Shown here piece by piece: positions 52,274 through 63,814 of a DNA stretch of 64,000 nt (within the stretch, counting starts at the first letter, position 1; every line of letters starts with the position of its first letter). The stretch spans positions 16,849 through 80,848 of the forward strand of contig NZ_RJJT01000027.1 of the NCBI RefSeq assembly GCF_003938655.1, written 5' to 3'. Origin of the DNA: Rhizobium pisi (lineage in GTDB: Bacteria; Pseudomonadota; Alphaproteobacteria; Rhizobiales; Rhizobiaceae). The notes beneath the pieces are model-generated. The model was not told the origin of the DNA. It ran no database searches and was given only the letters and a program-made list of their open reading frames with translations. The translations under genes were made by a program, and so were the position numbers.

Positions 52274-52891
52274 ATGGAATTAAACGGTTTGCGTGTTTCA
52301 CGTGAAACACAGGAGCGGCTTAGCCACTTCGCGGTGCTCTTTCAGAAGTGGGCCAAAACCATCAATCTGGTGGCTCCATCGACACTCGATGATTTATGGC
52401 GCCGGCACATCGCGGACAGCAGCCAGATCTTCCAGATCCATCCTGAGCCGGTTACTTGGGTCGATCTGGGAAGCGGCGGTGGGTTCCCCGGTGTCATTAC
52501 GGCGATTTTCTTGGCCGAACTACAGAACGGATGGGTGCATCTGGTCGAAAGCAACCACAAGAAGGCGGCCTTCCTGCGAACGGCGCTGCGCGAGACGGAT
52601 GCGCGTGGGAGTGTGCATGCCATTCGAATCGAGGAGGCGCATGCGGAAATCGGCGAATGCGGGGCGATCTCCGCGAGAGCCCTAGCCGATCTTGATGGGC
52701 TCATCGGGTATTCGGCGCCCTGGATGCTTGGCAAGGAAAATTGTCGCGGCTTTTTTCATAAAGGCCGGGATTACCTGAGGGAAATCGACAAAGCACATGG
52801 TCGGTGGGAATTCGATCTGCTAGAACATAAGAGCGCCGTCGAGCAGGAATCTGTTATTTTGGAAATATCAAATCTCCGGCGCTTGGTTTAA
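52274..52891 (+). CDS. rsmG: 16S rRNA (guanine527-N7)-methyltransferase RsmG (GidB)
   Basis: RsmG methylates G527 of 16S rRNA, and its loss gives low-level streptomycin resistance. The 205-residue protein has the SAM-binding loop VDLGSGGGFPG near residue 63, and WAKTINLVAPS upstream, which is the family hallmark. A perfect 16-base parS lies inside the coding sequence at 52294-52309 and encodes part of the RVSRETQ stretch. It is followed by parA 19 bases downstream. Confidence 0.95.
   Translation: MELNGLRVSRETQERLSHFAVLFQKWAKTINLVAPSTLDDLWRRHIADSSQIFQIHPEPVTWVDLGSGGGFPGVITAIFLAELQNGWVHLVESNHKKAAFLRTALRETDARGSVHAIRIEEAHAEIGECGAISARALADLDGLIGYSAPWMLGKENCRGFFHKGRDYLREIDKAHGRWEFDLLEHKSAVEQESVILEISNLRRLV
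52294..52309. other. Perfect parS site inside rsmG
   Basis: TGTTTCACGTGAAACA matches the consensus exactly; the palindrome extends to 18 bases (52293-52310). It lies in codons 7-12 of rsmG, 0.6 kb before parA. It is the best ParB loading site in the window. Confidence 0.95.
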
Positions 52892-52910
52892 CAGATCGGA
52901 TATTGCGGCA

Positions 52911-53705
52911 ATGGCTGGCGAACGACATCGGATTATCACCATCGCAAATCAGAAGGGTGGTGTTGGTAAAACGACCACCGCAATCAACCTGGCAACGGCA
53001 CTTGCCGCTATTGGAGAGCGGGTCTTAATCATAGATCTCGATCCACAAGGCAATGCCAGCACCGGCCTCGGTATCGACCGCCGCAATCGCAAACTCTCCT
53101 CCTACGACCTGATGGTTGGTGATCGCGGCATCAGCGAGGTAACGCTCGAAACCGCGGTGCCCAACCTCTTCATCGTTCCGTCGACGATGGATCTGCTCGG
53201 CATCGAGATGGAGATCGCGCAGCAGAGCGATCGCGTTTTCAAATTGCGGAAGGCGCTGTCGACGCCGGAGGCGATGGCGTTTTCCTATATCCTTTTGGAC
53301 TGCCCGCCCTCATTCAATCTGCTGACGATGAATGCCATGGCGGCCGCCCACTCCGTGCTGGTGCCGCTGCAATGTGAATTCTTTGCCCTGGAAGGGTTGA
53401 GCCAGTTGCTCGAGACTGTCAGCCAGGTTCGCCGAACCGTCAATCCACGGCTGGATATTCAGGGCATCGTTTTGACGATGTTCGACGCGCGCAACAATCT
53501 TGCTCAGCAGGTGGTCAATGACGTGCGCACGCATCTCGGGGAAAAGGTTTACCACACGTTAATTCCGCGCAACGTCCGGGTTTCGGAGGCGCCATCCTAT
53601 GGCAAGCCTGCCATTCTCTATGATCTGAAATGCGCGGGCAGCCAGGCCTATCTCCAGCTGGCTTCCGAGGTTATCCAGCGGGAACGCCAAAGACTGGCTG
53701 CCTGA
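52911..53705 (+). CDS. parA: Chromosome partitioning ATPase ParA (Soj)
   Basis: ParA is a DNA-binding ATPase that moves the ParB-parS complex to segregate new origins. The 264-residue protein has the deviant Walker A KGGVGKT at 15-21, the DLDPQGNAS motif and LLDCPPSF. Its lack of the N-terminal helix-turn-helix of plasmid RepA types, and its place between rsmG and parB, mark it as the chromosomal ParA. parB begins 30 bases downstream. Confidence 0.96.
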   Translation: MAGERHRIITIANQKGGVGKTTTAINLATALAAIGERVLIIDLDPQGNASTGLGIDRRNRKLSSYDLMVGDRGISEVTLETAVPNLFIVPSTMDLLGIEMEIAQQSDRVFKLRKALSTPEAMAFSYILLDCPPSFNLLTMNAMAAAHSVLVPLQCEFFALEGLSQLLETVSQVRRTVNPRLDIQGIVLTMFDARNNLAQQVVNDVRTHLGEKVYHTLIPRNVRVSEAPSYGKPAILYDLKCAGSQAYLQLASEVIQRERQRLAA

Positions 53706-53735
53706 TATCATTGCATGAGGTGTAGGGTTTAGGTC

Positions 53736-54617
53736 ATGAATGACGATGTATCGAAAAGACGCTTGGGTCGCGGTCTTGCGGCACTGATTGGCGAAATGGA
53801 TCAACCGGTCCCGGTAGAGGCCGAGCGGACTGTCAGCGCCGACAGAATGATTCCGATCGAGTTCGTCAGCCGGAACCCTCGCAATCCTCGTCGTTTCTTC
53901 GATGACACCGAGCTGCATGATCTCGCCAGTTCCATTCGCCAGCACGGTATCGTCCAGCCGATCGTGGTGCGGACGATGTCACGAGACCAGTATGAAATCA
54001 TTGCCGGCGAGCGGCGTTGGCGAGCGGCCCAGCTTGCTGGGCTGATTGAGATCCCGGTCATTATCCGGGATGTCGATGACAAGACGGCGCTCGAAATCGC
54101 CATTGTCGAAAACGTCCAGCGGGCGGACCTCAACGCTCTCGAAGAGGCTTTGGGGTATGAGCAGCTGATCGCGGAGTATGGCTATACCCAGAACGACCTC
54201 GGCGAAATCATCGGCAAAAGCCGCAGCCATGTCGCCAATTCATTGCGTCTGCTGAAGCTGCCCGATCCGGTTCGCGATCTGCTCGCGGCCGGAAGTCTGT
54301 CGGCTGGACATGCCCGTGCGCTTGTTTCGACCTCTGATCCGGCGAGTCTGGCCCGCACGATCGTTGCGAAGGGCATGTCGGTGCGCGACGCGGAAAAGCT
54401 TGCCCAAAACAATATTAAGGCGCAATCGGAGCCGCAGCATCCGGCCGCGCGACGCGATCAGAAGGATTCCGATACGCTGGCTTTGGAGCGCACACTGTCC
54501 GACGCGCTCGGTCTTGAGGTTGCGATCAATCACAAGGCAGGTGGCGGCCAGATCAAAATTTCCTACAAGTCCCTGGAGCAGCTCGAAGAGATCTGCCGTT
54601 TGCTCGAAAGACGCTAG
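53736..54617 (+). CDS. parB: Chromosome partitioning protein ParB (Spo0J)
   Basis: ParB binds parS and spreads as a CTP-dependent clamp. The 293-residue protein has the N-terminal arginine patch GERRWRAAQ (CTP switch) within the ParB/sulfiredoxin fold, then the helix-turn-helix with DLGEIIGKSRSHVANSLRLLKLP. The C-terminal dimerisation part ends in LEEICRLLERR. Its parS sites are in the same window. It converges with holA, the stop codons being adjacent (54617/54618) with no terminator between. Confidence 0.96.
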   Translation: MNDDVSKRRLGRGLAALIGEMDQPVPVEAERTVSADRMIPIEFVSRNPRNPRRFFDDTELHDLASSIRQHGIVQPIVVRTMSRDQYEIIAGERRWRAAQLAGLIEIPVIIRDVDDKTALEIAIVENVQRADLNALEEALGYEQLIAEYGYTQNDLGEIIGKSRSHVANSLRLLKLPDPVRDLLAAGSLSAGHARALVSTSDPASLARTIVAKGMSVRDAEKLAQNNIKAQSEPQHPAARRDQKDSDTLALERTLSDALGLEVAINHKAGGGQIKISYKSLEQLEEICRLLERR

Positions 54618-55658
54618 TCAGGCCGATTTGCGACCGGATTGAAGGGTGGTGGAAAGAAGCGTTTGCATCGCGACGCTGTCTTCCAGAACTTGACGTCGTC
54701 GGCTTTGCAGAATTGCGGCTTGCAGACGATTGGATTCACGCGCTATGCTTTCCGCAGTCCACTGGCGCAGGGCCTGTTCGATAATTGGCTTTCGACGGAA
54801 ATGCAGATGCCGGCCCATTGTCTGCATGACTTGTGGCGCCTGCAGGCGTTTTTCTTCCATCTCGGCGCGCATCGTATCCAAAAGCTGAAACTGCTTCAGG
54901 CATGCCTGCAGCACGAGAAAGATCGCGGTCTTTGAGCTGCTGATCTTCTGCATGGCGTGCAGAAAAGCATTCAGATCGCCGCTCAAAATCGCATCGACGG
55001 CATCATCCACGGAGATCGCGCTGGCATCGCCGATTATTTCGGTAACGTGATGTTCCTCGATCGTGTCAAGGCCCCGACAATAAAGCGCAAGCTTGCGTAC
55101 TTCGTTTCGGGAGGCAATACGATCGCCGCCGATCAACGCGACGAGCGCCTGGCGCGCTGCAGGCGTAATGCCGAGCTTTTCCGCGCCGAGTTCGGCGTCG
55201 ATCAAGCCATTCAGGGCGCGGCTATCATCGGCATAAGAGGGGATTGTCATGACAGAGCGCGCCGCTTCCGCGGTCTTGCGAAGCAGCGACCCTTTCTTGA
55301 GATCGCCCGCCTCCACGATCAGATAGGCCGCTTCGAGCGGCTTTTCGGCCAGCAGCGCCAGCGAATCGACAAGATATTTCTCGTTGGCGGCGCCGCGAAT
55401 CCAGATCAGTTTTTCGCCACCGAACAGACCGATCGAATGGGCTTCGTCGACCAACCGTCCCGGATCCTTCTGCAGATCGCCGACATCGAGTTTCGTAAGA
55501 GAGAATGGATCATCCAGAGCAACACCGGTCTTGCCGGCAAGCAATCCCGCACGTTCGGATACGAGGCCGCGATCCGGGCCGTAAATGACATAGATCCGAT
55601 AGTTCCGCGCCGATTTCTGCAGAAAGCTTTCGAATTCGTGGGACTTTATCTCTGCCAC
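54618..55658 (-). CDS. holA: DNA polymerase III delta subunit HolA
   Basis: HolA is the clamp-loader subunit that opens the beta clamp. The 346-residue protein has the delta-subunit pattern of N-terminal ATPase-like fold without a Walker motif (YVIYGPDRGLVSERA-like), ALLAEKPLEAAYLIVEAGDLKK and the helical C-terminus with NAFLHAMQKISSSK. It lies ten bases after lptE on the minus strand in the leuS-lptE-holA order that is standard in Gram-negative bacteria. Confidence 0.92.
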   Translation of the reverse strand: MAEIKSHEFESFLQKSARNYRIYVIYGPDRGLVSERAGLLAGKTGVALDDPFSLTKLDVGDLQKDPGRLVDEAHSIGLFGGEKLIWIRGAANEKYLVDSLALLAEKPLEAAYLIVEAGDLKKGSLLRKTAEAARSVMTIPSYADDSRALNGLIDAELGAEKLGITPAARQALVALIGGDRIASRNEVRKLALYCRGLDTIEEHHVTEIIGDASAISVDDAVDAILSGDLNAFLHAMQKISSSKTAIFLVLQACLKQFQLLDTMRAEMEEKRLQAPQVMQTMGRHLHFRRKPIIEQALRQWTAESIARESNRLQAAILQSRRRQVLEDSVAMQTLLSTTLQSGRKSA

Positions 55659-55668
55659 ATCCCCGCCC

Positions 55669-56179
55669 TCAGCGGCTGAGGGCAGCGGCGATATCGGCCC
55701 CTACGAATTCCGCCGCCTGATCCGCGGCGCGGTTTTCGGCATCGCGGATCGCCCTTTGCTTGGCGAATTCCTGTTCGGAGAAATCCACCAGGGCCGTAGC
55801 CTGGCGGCTGCCGGCCTTGATGATGTGGCTGTCGGCCACGGCGCGCAGCGTGTAAATGACGTTGACCGTCACGCGGCCGGCTTTCGACGTATCGCCCGAT
55901 TTTGCCAGCAGCGTGTCGGCCACAGCCGACGCGGCGCGTATCTCGACCCGATATTGCGGGTTTACCGCTTCGCCGGCACCGCGCGACGCAAGGAAGATCA
56001 GCCGGTTGCGAACTTGCTGTTCGACCCGGCTGGTCGCTTCTGAGAAGCCGACGGAGGAAAGTTTCTCAACGACGCCGGAGCTTTCGGAGTACAGCGGCCG
56101 GACCTGGCAGGCAGAGAGAAAAGCCGCGGAGGAAAGGATCATGGCGATGCCGGCATTGCGAGCCAGCTTGCAAGCGATA

Positions 56180-56190
<11 letters not shown>
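55669..56190 (-). CDS. lptE: LPS-assembly lipoprotein LptE
   Basis: LptE plugs LptD in the outer membrane for lipopolysaccharide insertion. The 173-residue protein has a signal peptide with lipobox LSAC near residues 25-28 (IAMILSSAAFLSACQVRPLYSE-type), so the mature protein should start at that cysteine. The remaining sequence is poorly conserved in the family. Position between leuS and holA is the strongest support. It overlaps leuS by 11 bases. Confidence 0.88.
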
Positions 56191-58810
<2,620 letters not shown>

Positions 58811-59010
58811 GGTATTCGTATTTCCGGAAAATCAGGGGAGTTGGCCGAGACCTTCACCATGAAACCATCGTAGCGTCAAGTTTTGCAGGCGCTGTGGGCG
58901 CTCGATCTGCATGCCGGTCAGGCGATTTCGTGGAAGGCGGGTCTTGGCAAGCACAGAATGGCTGGTTAGTTCATTCCCATCCTTTCATGGTGGTATGTCG
59001 AGGCGGAACG

Positions 59011-59670
59011 ATGGAACTTCAAGAGCGCTTGAACGAGGTGCGGTTGCGGATTGCGGCAGGCGAACGCGAGGCGGGCCGCCCGGCGGGTTCCGTTGAGCTC
59101 GTCGCCGTGTCGAAGACGTTCGAGGCGGATGCGATCCGTCCGGCCATCGACGCCGGGCAGCGCGTCTTCGGCGAAAACAGGGTGCAGGAAAGCCAAGGCA
59201 AATGGCCGGAGCTGAAGGCCGAGCAGCCGGATATCGAGCTACACCTGATCGGACCGCTGCAATCGAACAAGGCGGCGGATGCGGTCGCGCTTTTCGATGT
59301 GATCGAGACGGTGGACCGGGAAAAGATCGCCCGCGCGCTTGCCGAGGAGATGAAGCGGCAGGGCAAAACGCCGCGGCTTTACGTCGAGGTCAATACCGGG
59401 CTTGAACCGCAGAAGGCGGGCATTGCTCCAGAGGAAGTGCCGGCCTTCGTCGCCCACTGCCGCGAAGAGCTCGGCCTTTCCATCGACGGACTGATGTGCA
59501 TTCCGCCGGCCGAGGAAAATCCCGGGCCGCATTTCGCCCTGCTGGCAAAGCTCGCCCGCAAATGCGGCGTCGAAAAGCTTTCCATGGGCATGTCGGGCGA
59601 CTACGAGACGGCGATCGCCTTCGGCGCGACCAGCGTGCGTGTCGGATCGGCGATTTTCGGCGTGCGCTGA
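59011..59670 (+). CDS. YggS-family PLP homeostasis protein
   Basis: This 219-residue PLP-binding protein keeps free pyridoxal phosphate and amino-acid pools in balance; it has no known catalytic reaction. The PLP lysine is Lys35 in LVAVSKTFEAD, and GENRVQES, HLIGPLQSNKA and SMGMSGDYETAI are family signatures. ATG 59011 follows a GAGGCGGAA ribosome site; the frame from 58894 adds 39 unlikely residues. The 200-base gap to divergent leuS carries both promoters and no further gene. Confidence 0.94.
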   Translation: MELQERLNEVRLRIAAGEREAGRPAGSVELVAVSKTFEADAIRPAIDAGQRVFGENRVQESQGKWPELKAEQPDIELHLIGPLQSNKAADAVALFDVIETVDREKIARALAEEMKRQGKTPRLYVEVNTGLEPQKAGIAPEEVPAFVAHCREELGLSIDGLMCIPPAEENPGPHFALLAKLARKCGVEKLSMGMSGDYETAIAFGATSVRVGSAIFGVR

Positions 59671-59720
59671 TACCCTGCTTTGGTCGGGCTTCCCGTCCTC
59701 CTCCTCCCGCTCTAAGCCTC

Positions 59721-59772
59721 GACATGTCGTTGCCCCAAAACCGCTGCAACACTTTTGGGCGACATGCACTAG
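59721..59772 (+). repeat. Small dispersed stem-loop repeat, copy B
   Basis: This copy folds as a near-perfect hairpin: CATGTCG (59723-59729) with CGACATG (59760-59766), and CCCAAAA (59734-59740) with TTTTGGG (59753-59759), around the loop CCGCTGCAACAC. It lies between the yggS-type gene and prpE. Sequence and fold match copy A near 10.3 kb, where the inner stem bases differ but still pair. Confidence 0.7.
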
Positions 59773-59810
59773 ATTGATATCGAGGTTTGCGTTGTCCTGG
59801 GGAGGAGCAG

Positions 59811-61721
59811 ATGCAGAACGGCTATCATCAGGCCTATGCGGCCTGGAAACGCGATCCTGAAGCCTTCTGGCGGGAAGCTGCCACCGGCATCGACTGGTTC
59901 AAGCCGCCTGAGCGGGTATTTTCGCCCGATGATGGCGTCTATGGTCGCTGGTTCGCAGCGGCCGAGACCAATACCTGCCATAATTGCCTGGACAGGCATG
60001 TGACGTCAGGGCGGGGCAACGAGACGGCGATCATCTTCGACAGTGCCATGACCGGTGAGAAGCGCCGTTTCACGTACGCCGAGGTGCTCAGCGAAGTGAA
60101 GGCCATTGCCGCGGCACTGATCGAGCTTGGTATCGGCACCGGCGACCGCGTGATCCTCTATATGCCGATGGTGCCGCAGGCGGTGTTTTCCATGCTCGCC
60201 TGCGCCCGTATCGGTGCGGTTCATTCAGTGGTTTTCGGCGGCTTTGCCGCCAACGAGCTTGCGGCGCGCATCGACGACAGCGAGGCGAAGCTGGTGATCA
60301 CGGCGAGCTGCGGGCTCGAGCCCGGGCGCATCGTCGCCTACAAACCGCTGGTCGACCAGGCGATCGAGATCGCACGGGCGAAACCGAAACATTGTCTGGT
60401 GCTGCAGCGGCCGGAGCTTCGGGCTGATCTCGTCGCCGGCCGCGATCAGGATTTCGAGGCAGCGGTGGCGCGCCATCGCGGCGCCGAAATCGCCTGTGTT
60501 TCGGTGAAGGCGACCGACCCCCTTTACATCCTCTATACCTCCGGCACGACAGGCCAGCCGAAGGGCGTCGTGCGCGACAATGGCGGCCATATGGTCGCGC
60601 TCAACTGGTCGATGCGGAATATCTATGGCTTGAAGCCGGGCGAGGTCTTCTGGACGGCTTCGGATATCGGCTGGGTCGTCGGGCATTCCTACATCGTCTA
60701 TGCCCCGCTGATTGCAGGCGTGACGACGCTGATCTTCGAGGGCAAACCTGTGGGAACCCCGGATGCAGGCACATTCTGGCGGGTCGTTTCGGAACATCAT
60801 GTGCGCGTGCTCTTCACGGCGCCGACCGCCTTCCGTGCGATCCGGCGGGAGGACGGTGACGGCGAATTGATACGCCAATATCCGATGCCGGATTTCCGCG
60901 CGCTGTTTCTCGCCGGCGAAAGGGCGGATCCGGAGACGCTGAAGTGGGCGGAGCGCATGCTCGGCATACCCGTCATCGATCATTGGTGGCAGACGGAGAC
61001 CGGTTGGCCGATCGCCGCAAACCCGCTCGGACTCGGCGCCCTTCCGGTCAGGCACGGTTCGCCGGCGCTGCCGATGCCCGGTTATGAGATTGCGGTGCTC
61101 GATGATGCCGGCCATCCGATCGAGGCGGGAACGCTCGGCAACATCGTCGTGAAACTGCCGCTGCCGCCCGGTTGCCTGCCGACTCTCTGGAAGGCGGACG
61201 ACCGTTTCCGGTCGGCCTATCTCGACGAGTTTCCCGGTTACTACAAGACGGCCGATGCCGGTTATGTCGACGAGGACGGTTACCTTTTCATCATGTCGCG
61301 CACCGACGACATCATCAATTGCGCCGGTCATCGGCTTTCGACGGGAGCGATGGAGGAAGTCTGCGCGCGACATCCCGATGTCGCAGAATGTGCGGTCATC
61401 GGCGTGAACGATCCGCTGAAGGGGCAGGCACCCTGCGGTTTCCTGGTGCTGAAACGACATGTTTCCCGTGAAACGGCGGCGATCGAATCAGAGGTCGTGG
61501 CGATGATTCGCGAATCGATCGGGCCAGTCGCCGCCTTCAAAACGGCCATCACCGTTAACCGATTGCCGAAAACGCGCTCCGGCAAAATCCTGCGCGGTAC
61601 GATGCAGAAAATTGCCGACGGCATACCCTGGAAAATGCCTGCAACCATTGACGATCCGGCGATTCTCGAGGAGATCGCCGAGGCGCTGCGCAGGCGTGGT
61701 TTCGGCTCCCTGCCGATGTGA
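59811..61721 (+). CDS. prpE: Propionyl-CoA synthetase PrpE
   Basis: PrpE activates propionate to propionyl-CoA via an acyl-adenylate. The 636-residue protein is an acyl-CoA synthetase of the Acs/PrpE clade with YILYTSGTTGQPKG near residue 240 and the C-terminal lysine motif KTRSGKILRG near 590. The N-terminal GIDWFKPPERVFS and WWQTETGWPIAANPLG support PrpE over acetate-preferring Acs. The ATG has GGAGGAG in ideal position. A weak parS-like sequence lies in the C-terminal part (61460-61475). The related acsA starts 2.1 kb downstream. Confidence 0.9.
   Translation: MQNGYHQAYAAWKRDPEAFWREAATGIDWFKPPERVFSPDDGVYGRWFAAAETNTCHNCLDRHVTSGRGNETAIIFDSAMTGEKRRFTYAEVLSEVKAIAAALIELGIGTGDRVILYMPMVPQAVFSMLACARIGAVHSVVFGGFAANELAARIDDSEAKLVITASCGLEPGRIVAYKPLVDQAIEIARAKPKHCLVLQRPELRADLVAGRDQDFEAAVARHRGAEIACVSVKATDPLYILYTSGTTGQPKGVVRDNGGHMVALNWSMRNIYGLKPGEVFWTASDIGWVVGHSYIVYAPLIAGVTTLIFEGKPVGTPDAGTFWRVVSEHHVRVLFTAPTAFRAIRREDGDGELIRQYPMPDFRALFLAGERADPETLKWAERMLGIPVIDHWWQTETGWPIAANPLGLGALPVRHGSPALPMPGYEIAVLDDAGHPIEAGTLGNIVVKLPLPPGCLPTLWKADDRFRSAYLDEFPGYYKTADAGYVDEDGYLFIMSRTDDIINCAGHRLSTGAMEEVCARHPDVAECAVIGVNDPLKGQAPCGFLVLKRHVSRETAAIESEVVAMIRESIGPVAAFKTAITVNRLPKTRSGKILRGTMQKIADGIPWKMPATIDDPAILEEIAEALRRRGFGSLPM
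61460..61475. other. Possible parS site in prpE (two mismatches)
   Basis: TGTTTCCCGTGAAACG differs from the consensus at two positions, one in the central CACGTG. It is about 15.7 kb right of oriC. ParB binding is less certain than for the four sites nearer parAB. Confidence 0.45.
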
Positions 61722-61874
61722 AATTAAGCTTTCGATAAGCCTAATTGAGAAATTGTTAACTATGTTGCGCAAGGATTCGTTAACGGTGACAGCTTGCATA
61801 GCAGGCTTTGCATGACGCGGTCGCCGTGACCGGCTTAGTCCGGAATGCCCCTTTTTCAGATTGTGGAACGGATC

Positions 61875-62810
61875 ATGACAAGCATCCTCACGAACAACGC
61901 TGCCATGGCAGCGCTGCAGACTTTGCGCGGTGTAAACGATAGCCTCAAGGACACCCAGGGTCGCGTTTCCTCCGGTTACCGTGTCGAAAAAGCAGCCGAC
62001 AATGCCGCCTACTGGTCGATCGCAACGACCATGCGCTCCGACAACAAGGCGCTTTCGGCGGTCTCCGACGCTCTCGGCCTCGGCGCGGCCAAGGTCGATA
62101 CCGCCTATTCGGCTATGAGCAGCGCGATCGATGTCGTCAGCGAAATCAAGGCGAAGATCGTCGCCGCCACGGAAAAGGGCGTCGACAAGACGAAGATCCA
62201 GCAGGAAATCAGTCAGCTGCAGCAGCAGCTGCTCAGCATTGCCCAATCGGCTTCCTTCTCCGGCGAAAACTGGGTCGCCGGCGCTTCCGGCACCAAGAGC
62301 GTCGTCTCGTCCTTCGTGCGCGACGGCAGCAATGCCGTATCGGTCAAGATGACCGATTACGTGCTGGATTCAGGAACGCTTGGAAACGTGCTCTTCGGCA
62401 TGACGTCCACCGGCGCGATCGAGACCACGAGCGGCATCATCGGTACCGCCTTCAACGGAACCTATGGCGGCGTCGCTATCGTCATGCCGTCGATCTATGC
62501 TTTGGACATCAGCACTTTCACGCAAGGCCAGCTCGACGGAGCCTTGACCGGTGTCGAGCTGGTTTTCGGTGCCATGACTGCCGCCGGTTCGGCTCTCGGT
62601 TCGATCTCGACCCGCATCCAGCTGCAGGAAACCTTCGTCAGCGGCCTTCACGATTCGATCGATTCAGGCGTCGGCCGCCTGGTCGATGCCGATATGGAAG
62701 AGGAATCGAGCAAGCTTTCAGCGCTGCAGACACAGCAGCAGCTCGCCATCCAGTCGCTCTCGATCGCCAACAGTTCCGCACAGAACATCCTCACCCTGTT
62801 CCGCAGCTAA
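61875..62810 (+). CDS. Flagellin
   Basis: Flagellin is the filament subunit, exported by the flagellar type III system. The 311-residue protein has conserved terminal domains: MTSILTNNAAMAALQTLRG and GRVSSGYRVEKAADNAAYWSIA at the N-terminus, and SKLSALQTQQQLAIQSLSIANSSAQNILTLFR at the C-terminus. The middle is short and less conserved. ATG 61875 gives the canonical MTSILTN start. It stands alone, without other flagellar genes, as rhizobial flagellin paralogues often do. The 153-base upstream gap is AT-rich with a GATTC site; I could not identify a sigma-28 promoter. Confidence 0.92.
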   Translation: MTSILTNNAAMAALQTLRGVNDSLKDTQGRVSSGYRVEKAADNAAYWSIATTMRSDNKALSAVSDALGLGAAKVDTAYSAMSSAIDVVSEIKAKIVAATEKGVDKTKIQQEISQLQQQLLSIAQSASFSGENWVAGASGTKSVVSSFVRDGSNAVSVKMTDYVLDSGTLGNVLFGMTSTGAIETTSGIIGTAFNGTYGGVAIVMPSIYALDISTFTQGQLDGALTGVELVFGAMTAAGSALGSISTRIQLQETFVSGLHDSIDSGVGRLVDADMEEESSKLSALQTQQQLAIQSLSIANSSAQNILTLFRS

Positions 62811-62832
62811 CTCGAGTAGCCAACCCCAACAA

Positions 62833-62859
62833 AAAACCCCGCCGGTTCGGCGGGGTTTT
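62833..62859. terminator. Bidirectional terminator between the flagellin gene and trcR
   Basis: AAAACCCCGCCG (62833-62844) pairs perfectly with CGGCGGGGTTTT (62848-62859) around GTT. It sits between convergent genes. Confidence 0.93.
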
Positions 62860-62877
62860 GATGAGACAGCTGATATC

Positions 62878-63585
62878 TCAGTACTGATCGTCTTCGTCTT
62901 CGTCCTTCGGGGCCGAGCGAAGCGAGCTCAACTTGCGGAAGACGGCGTCGGCGTCGATTTCCTTTTCTTTTTCCTCTTCGCGTTCGTAGCTCGGGGTCAG
63001 GCGTTCGGTCTCCTGGGCCGATTGCAGCGTCGCGCCGAGCTCGGCAGCGGTCGGCAGCGGACGACCCTTCGCAGCCTTTTCCACTTCCATATCGAGATCG
63101 ATCTGGCTGCAGAGGCCAAGCGTGACCGGATCCATCGGCGCGAGGTTGGCGGAGTTCCAGTGCGTGCGCTCGCGGATCTGCTCGATGGTCGATTTCGTCG
63201 TTCCGACGAGGCGGGAAATCTGCGCGTCCTTCAGTTCCGGATGGTTGCGGACGAGCCAGAGAATGGCGTTCGGGCGGTCCTGGCGCTTGGAAACCGGCGT
63301 ATAACGCGGGCCGCGGCGTTTGGATTCCGGCACGCGCACCTTCGGCTCGGAAAGCTTCAGCTTGTGGTTCGGGTTGGCTTCAGCGCGGGCAATTTCGTCG
63401 CGCGAGAGCTGTCCTGTCGAGATCGGGTCGAGGCCCTTGATGCCCTGCGCCGCTTCGCCGTCGGCGATCGCCTTGACTTCGAGCGGATGCAGTTTGCAGA
63501 ACTGCGCAATCTGATCGAAAGACAGTGCCGTGTTGTCGACGAGCCAGATGGCGGTCGCCTTCGGCATGAGCAGTGTTTGAGCCAT
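62878..63585 (-). CDS. trcR: Cell-cycle transcriptional regulator TrcR (DUF1013)
   Basis: TrcR-family (DUF1013) proteins are restricted to alphaproteobacteria and have been linked to cell-cycle-controlled transcription. The 235-residue protein has MPKATAIWLVDNTALSFDQIA near the start and a central helix-turn-helix-like stretch (DAQISRLVGTTKSTIEQIRERTHW). The C-terminal third is acidic, ending in DEDEDDQY. No signal or membrane segment is seen. It diverges from acsA across a 229-base gap. Confidence 0.88.
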   Translation of the reverse strand: MAQTLLMPKATAIWLVDNTALSFDQIAQFCKLHPLEVKAIADGEAAQGIKGLDPISTGQLSRDEIARAEANPNHKLKLSEPKVRVPESKRRGPRYTPVSKRQDRPNAILWLVRNHPELKDAQISRLVGTTKSTIEQIRERTHWNSANLAPMDPVTLGLCSQIDLDMEVEKAAKGRPLPTAAELGATLQSAQETERLTPSYEREEEKEKEIDADAVFRKLSSLRSAPKDEDEDDQY

Positions 63586-63814
63586 GGATATAGTCCTTCT
63601 ATCGTCCGCGCCGGTCGCGGTCCGTGGATTGTCACCACAATGTCCGGGAAATATGCCGCTATATAACCGTACTGTCGCAGAATTGCAATTCTTCCGAAAT
63701 CAAATGACCTTCGTCTAATTGCCGTGACGATGCGACCTGCTATGAATTGCCCTGAATTGAATCCGGGCCTCATAGATCGCTTGGCCCGTCGCATGTCCCA
63801 TGAGGAGGAGTTCC

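Noticed and set aside
60066..60081. GTTTCACGTA half-site in prpE
   Set aside because: Only the left half of parS matches; the right half has no similarity.
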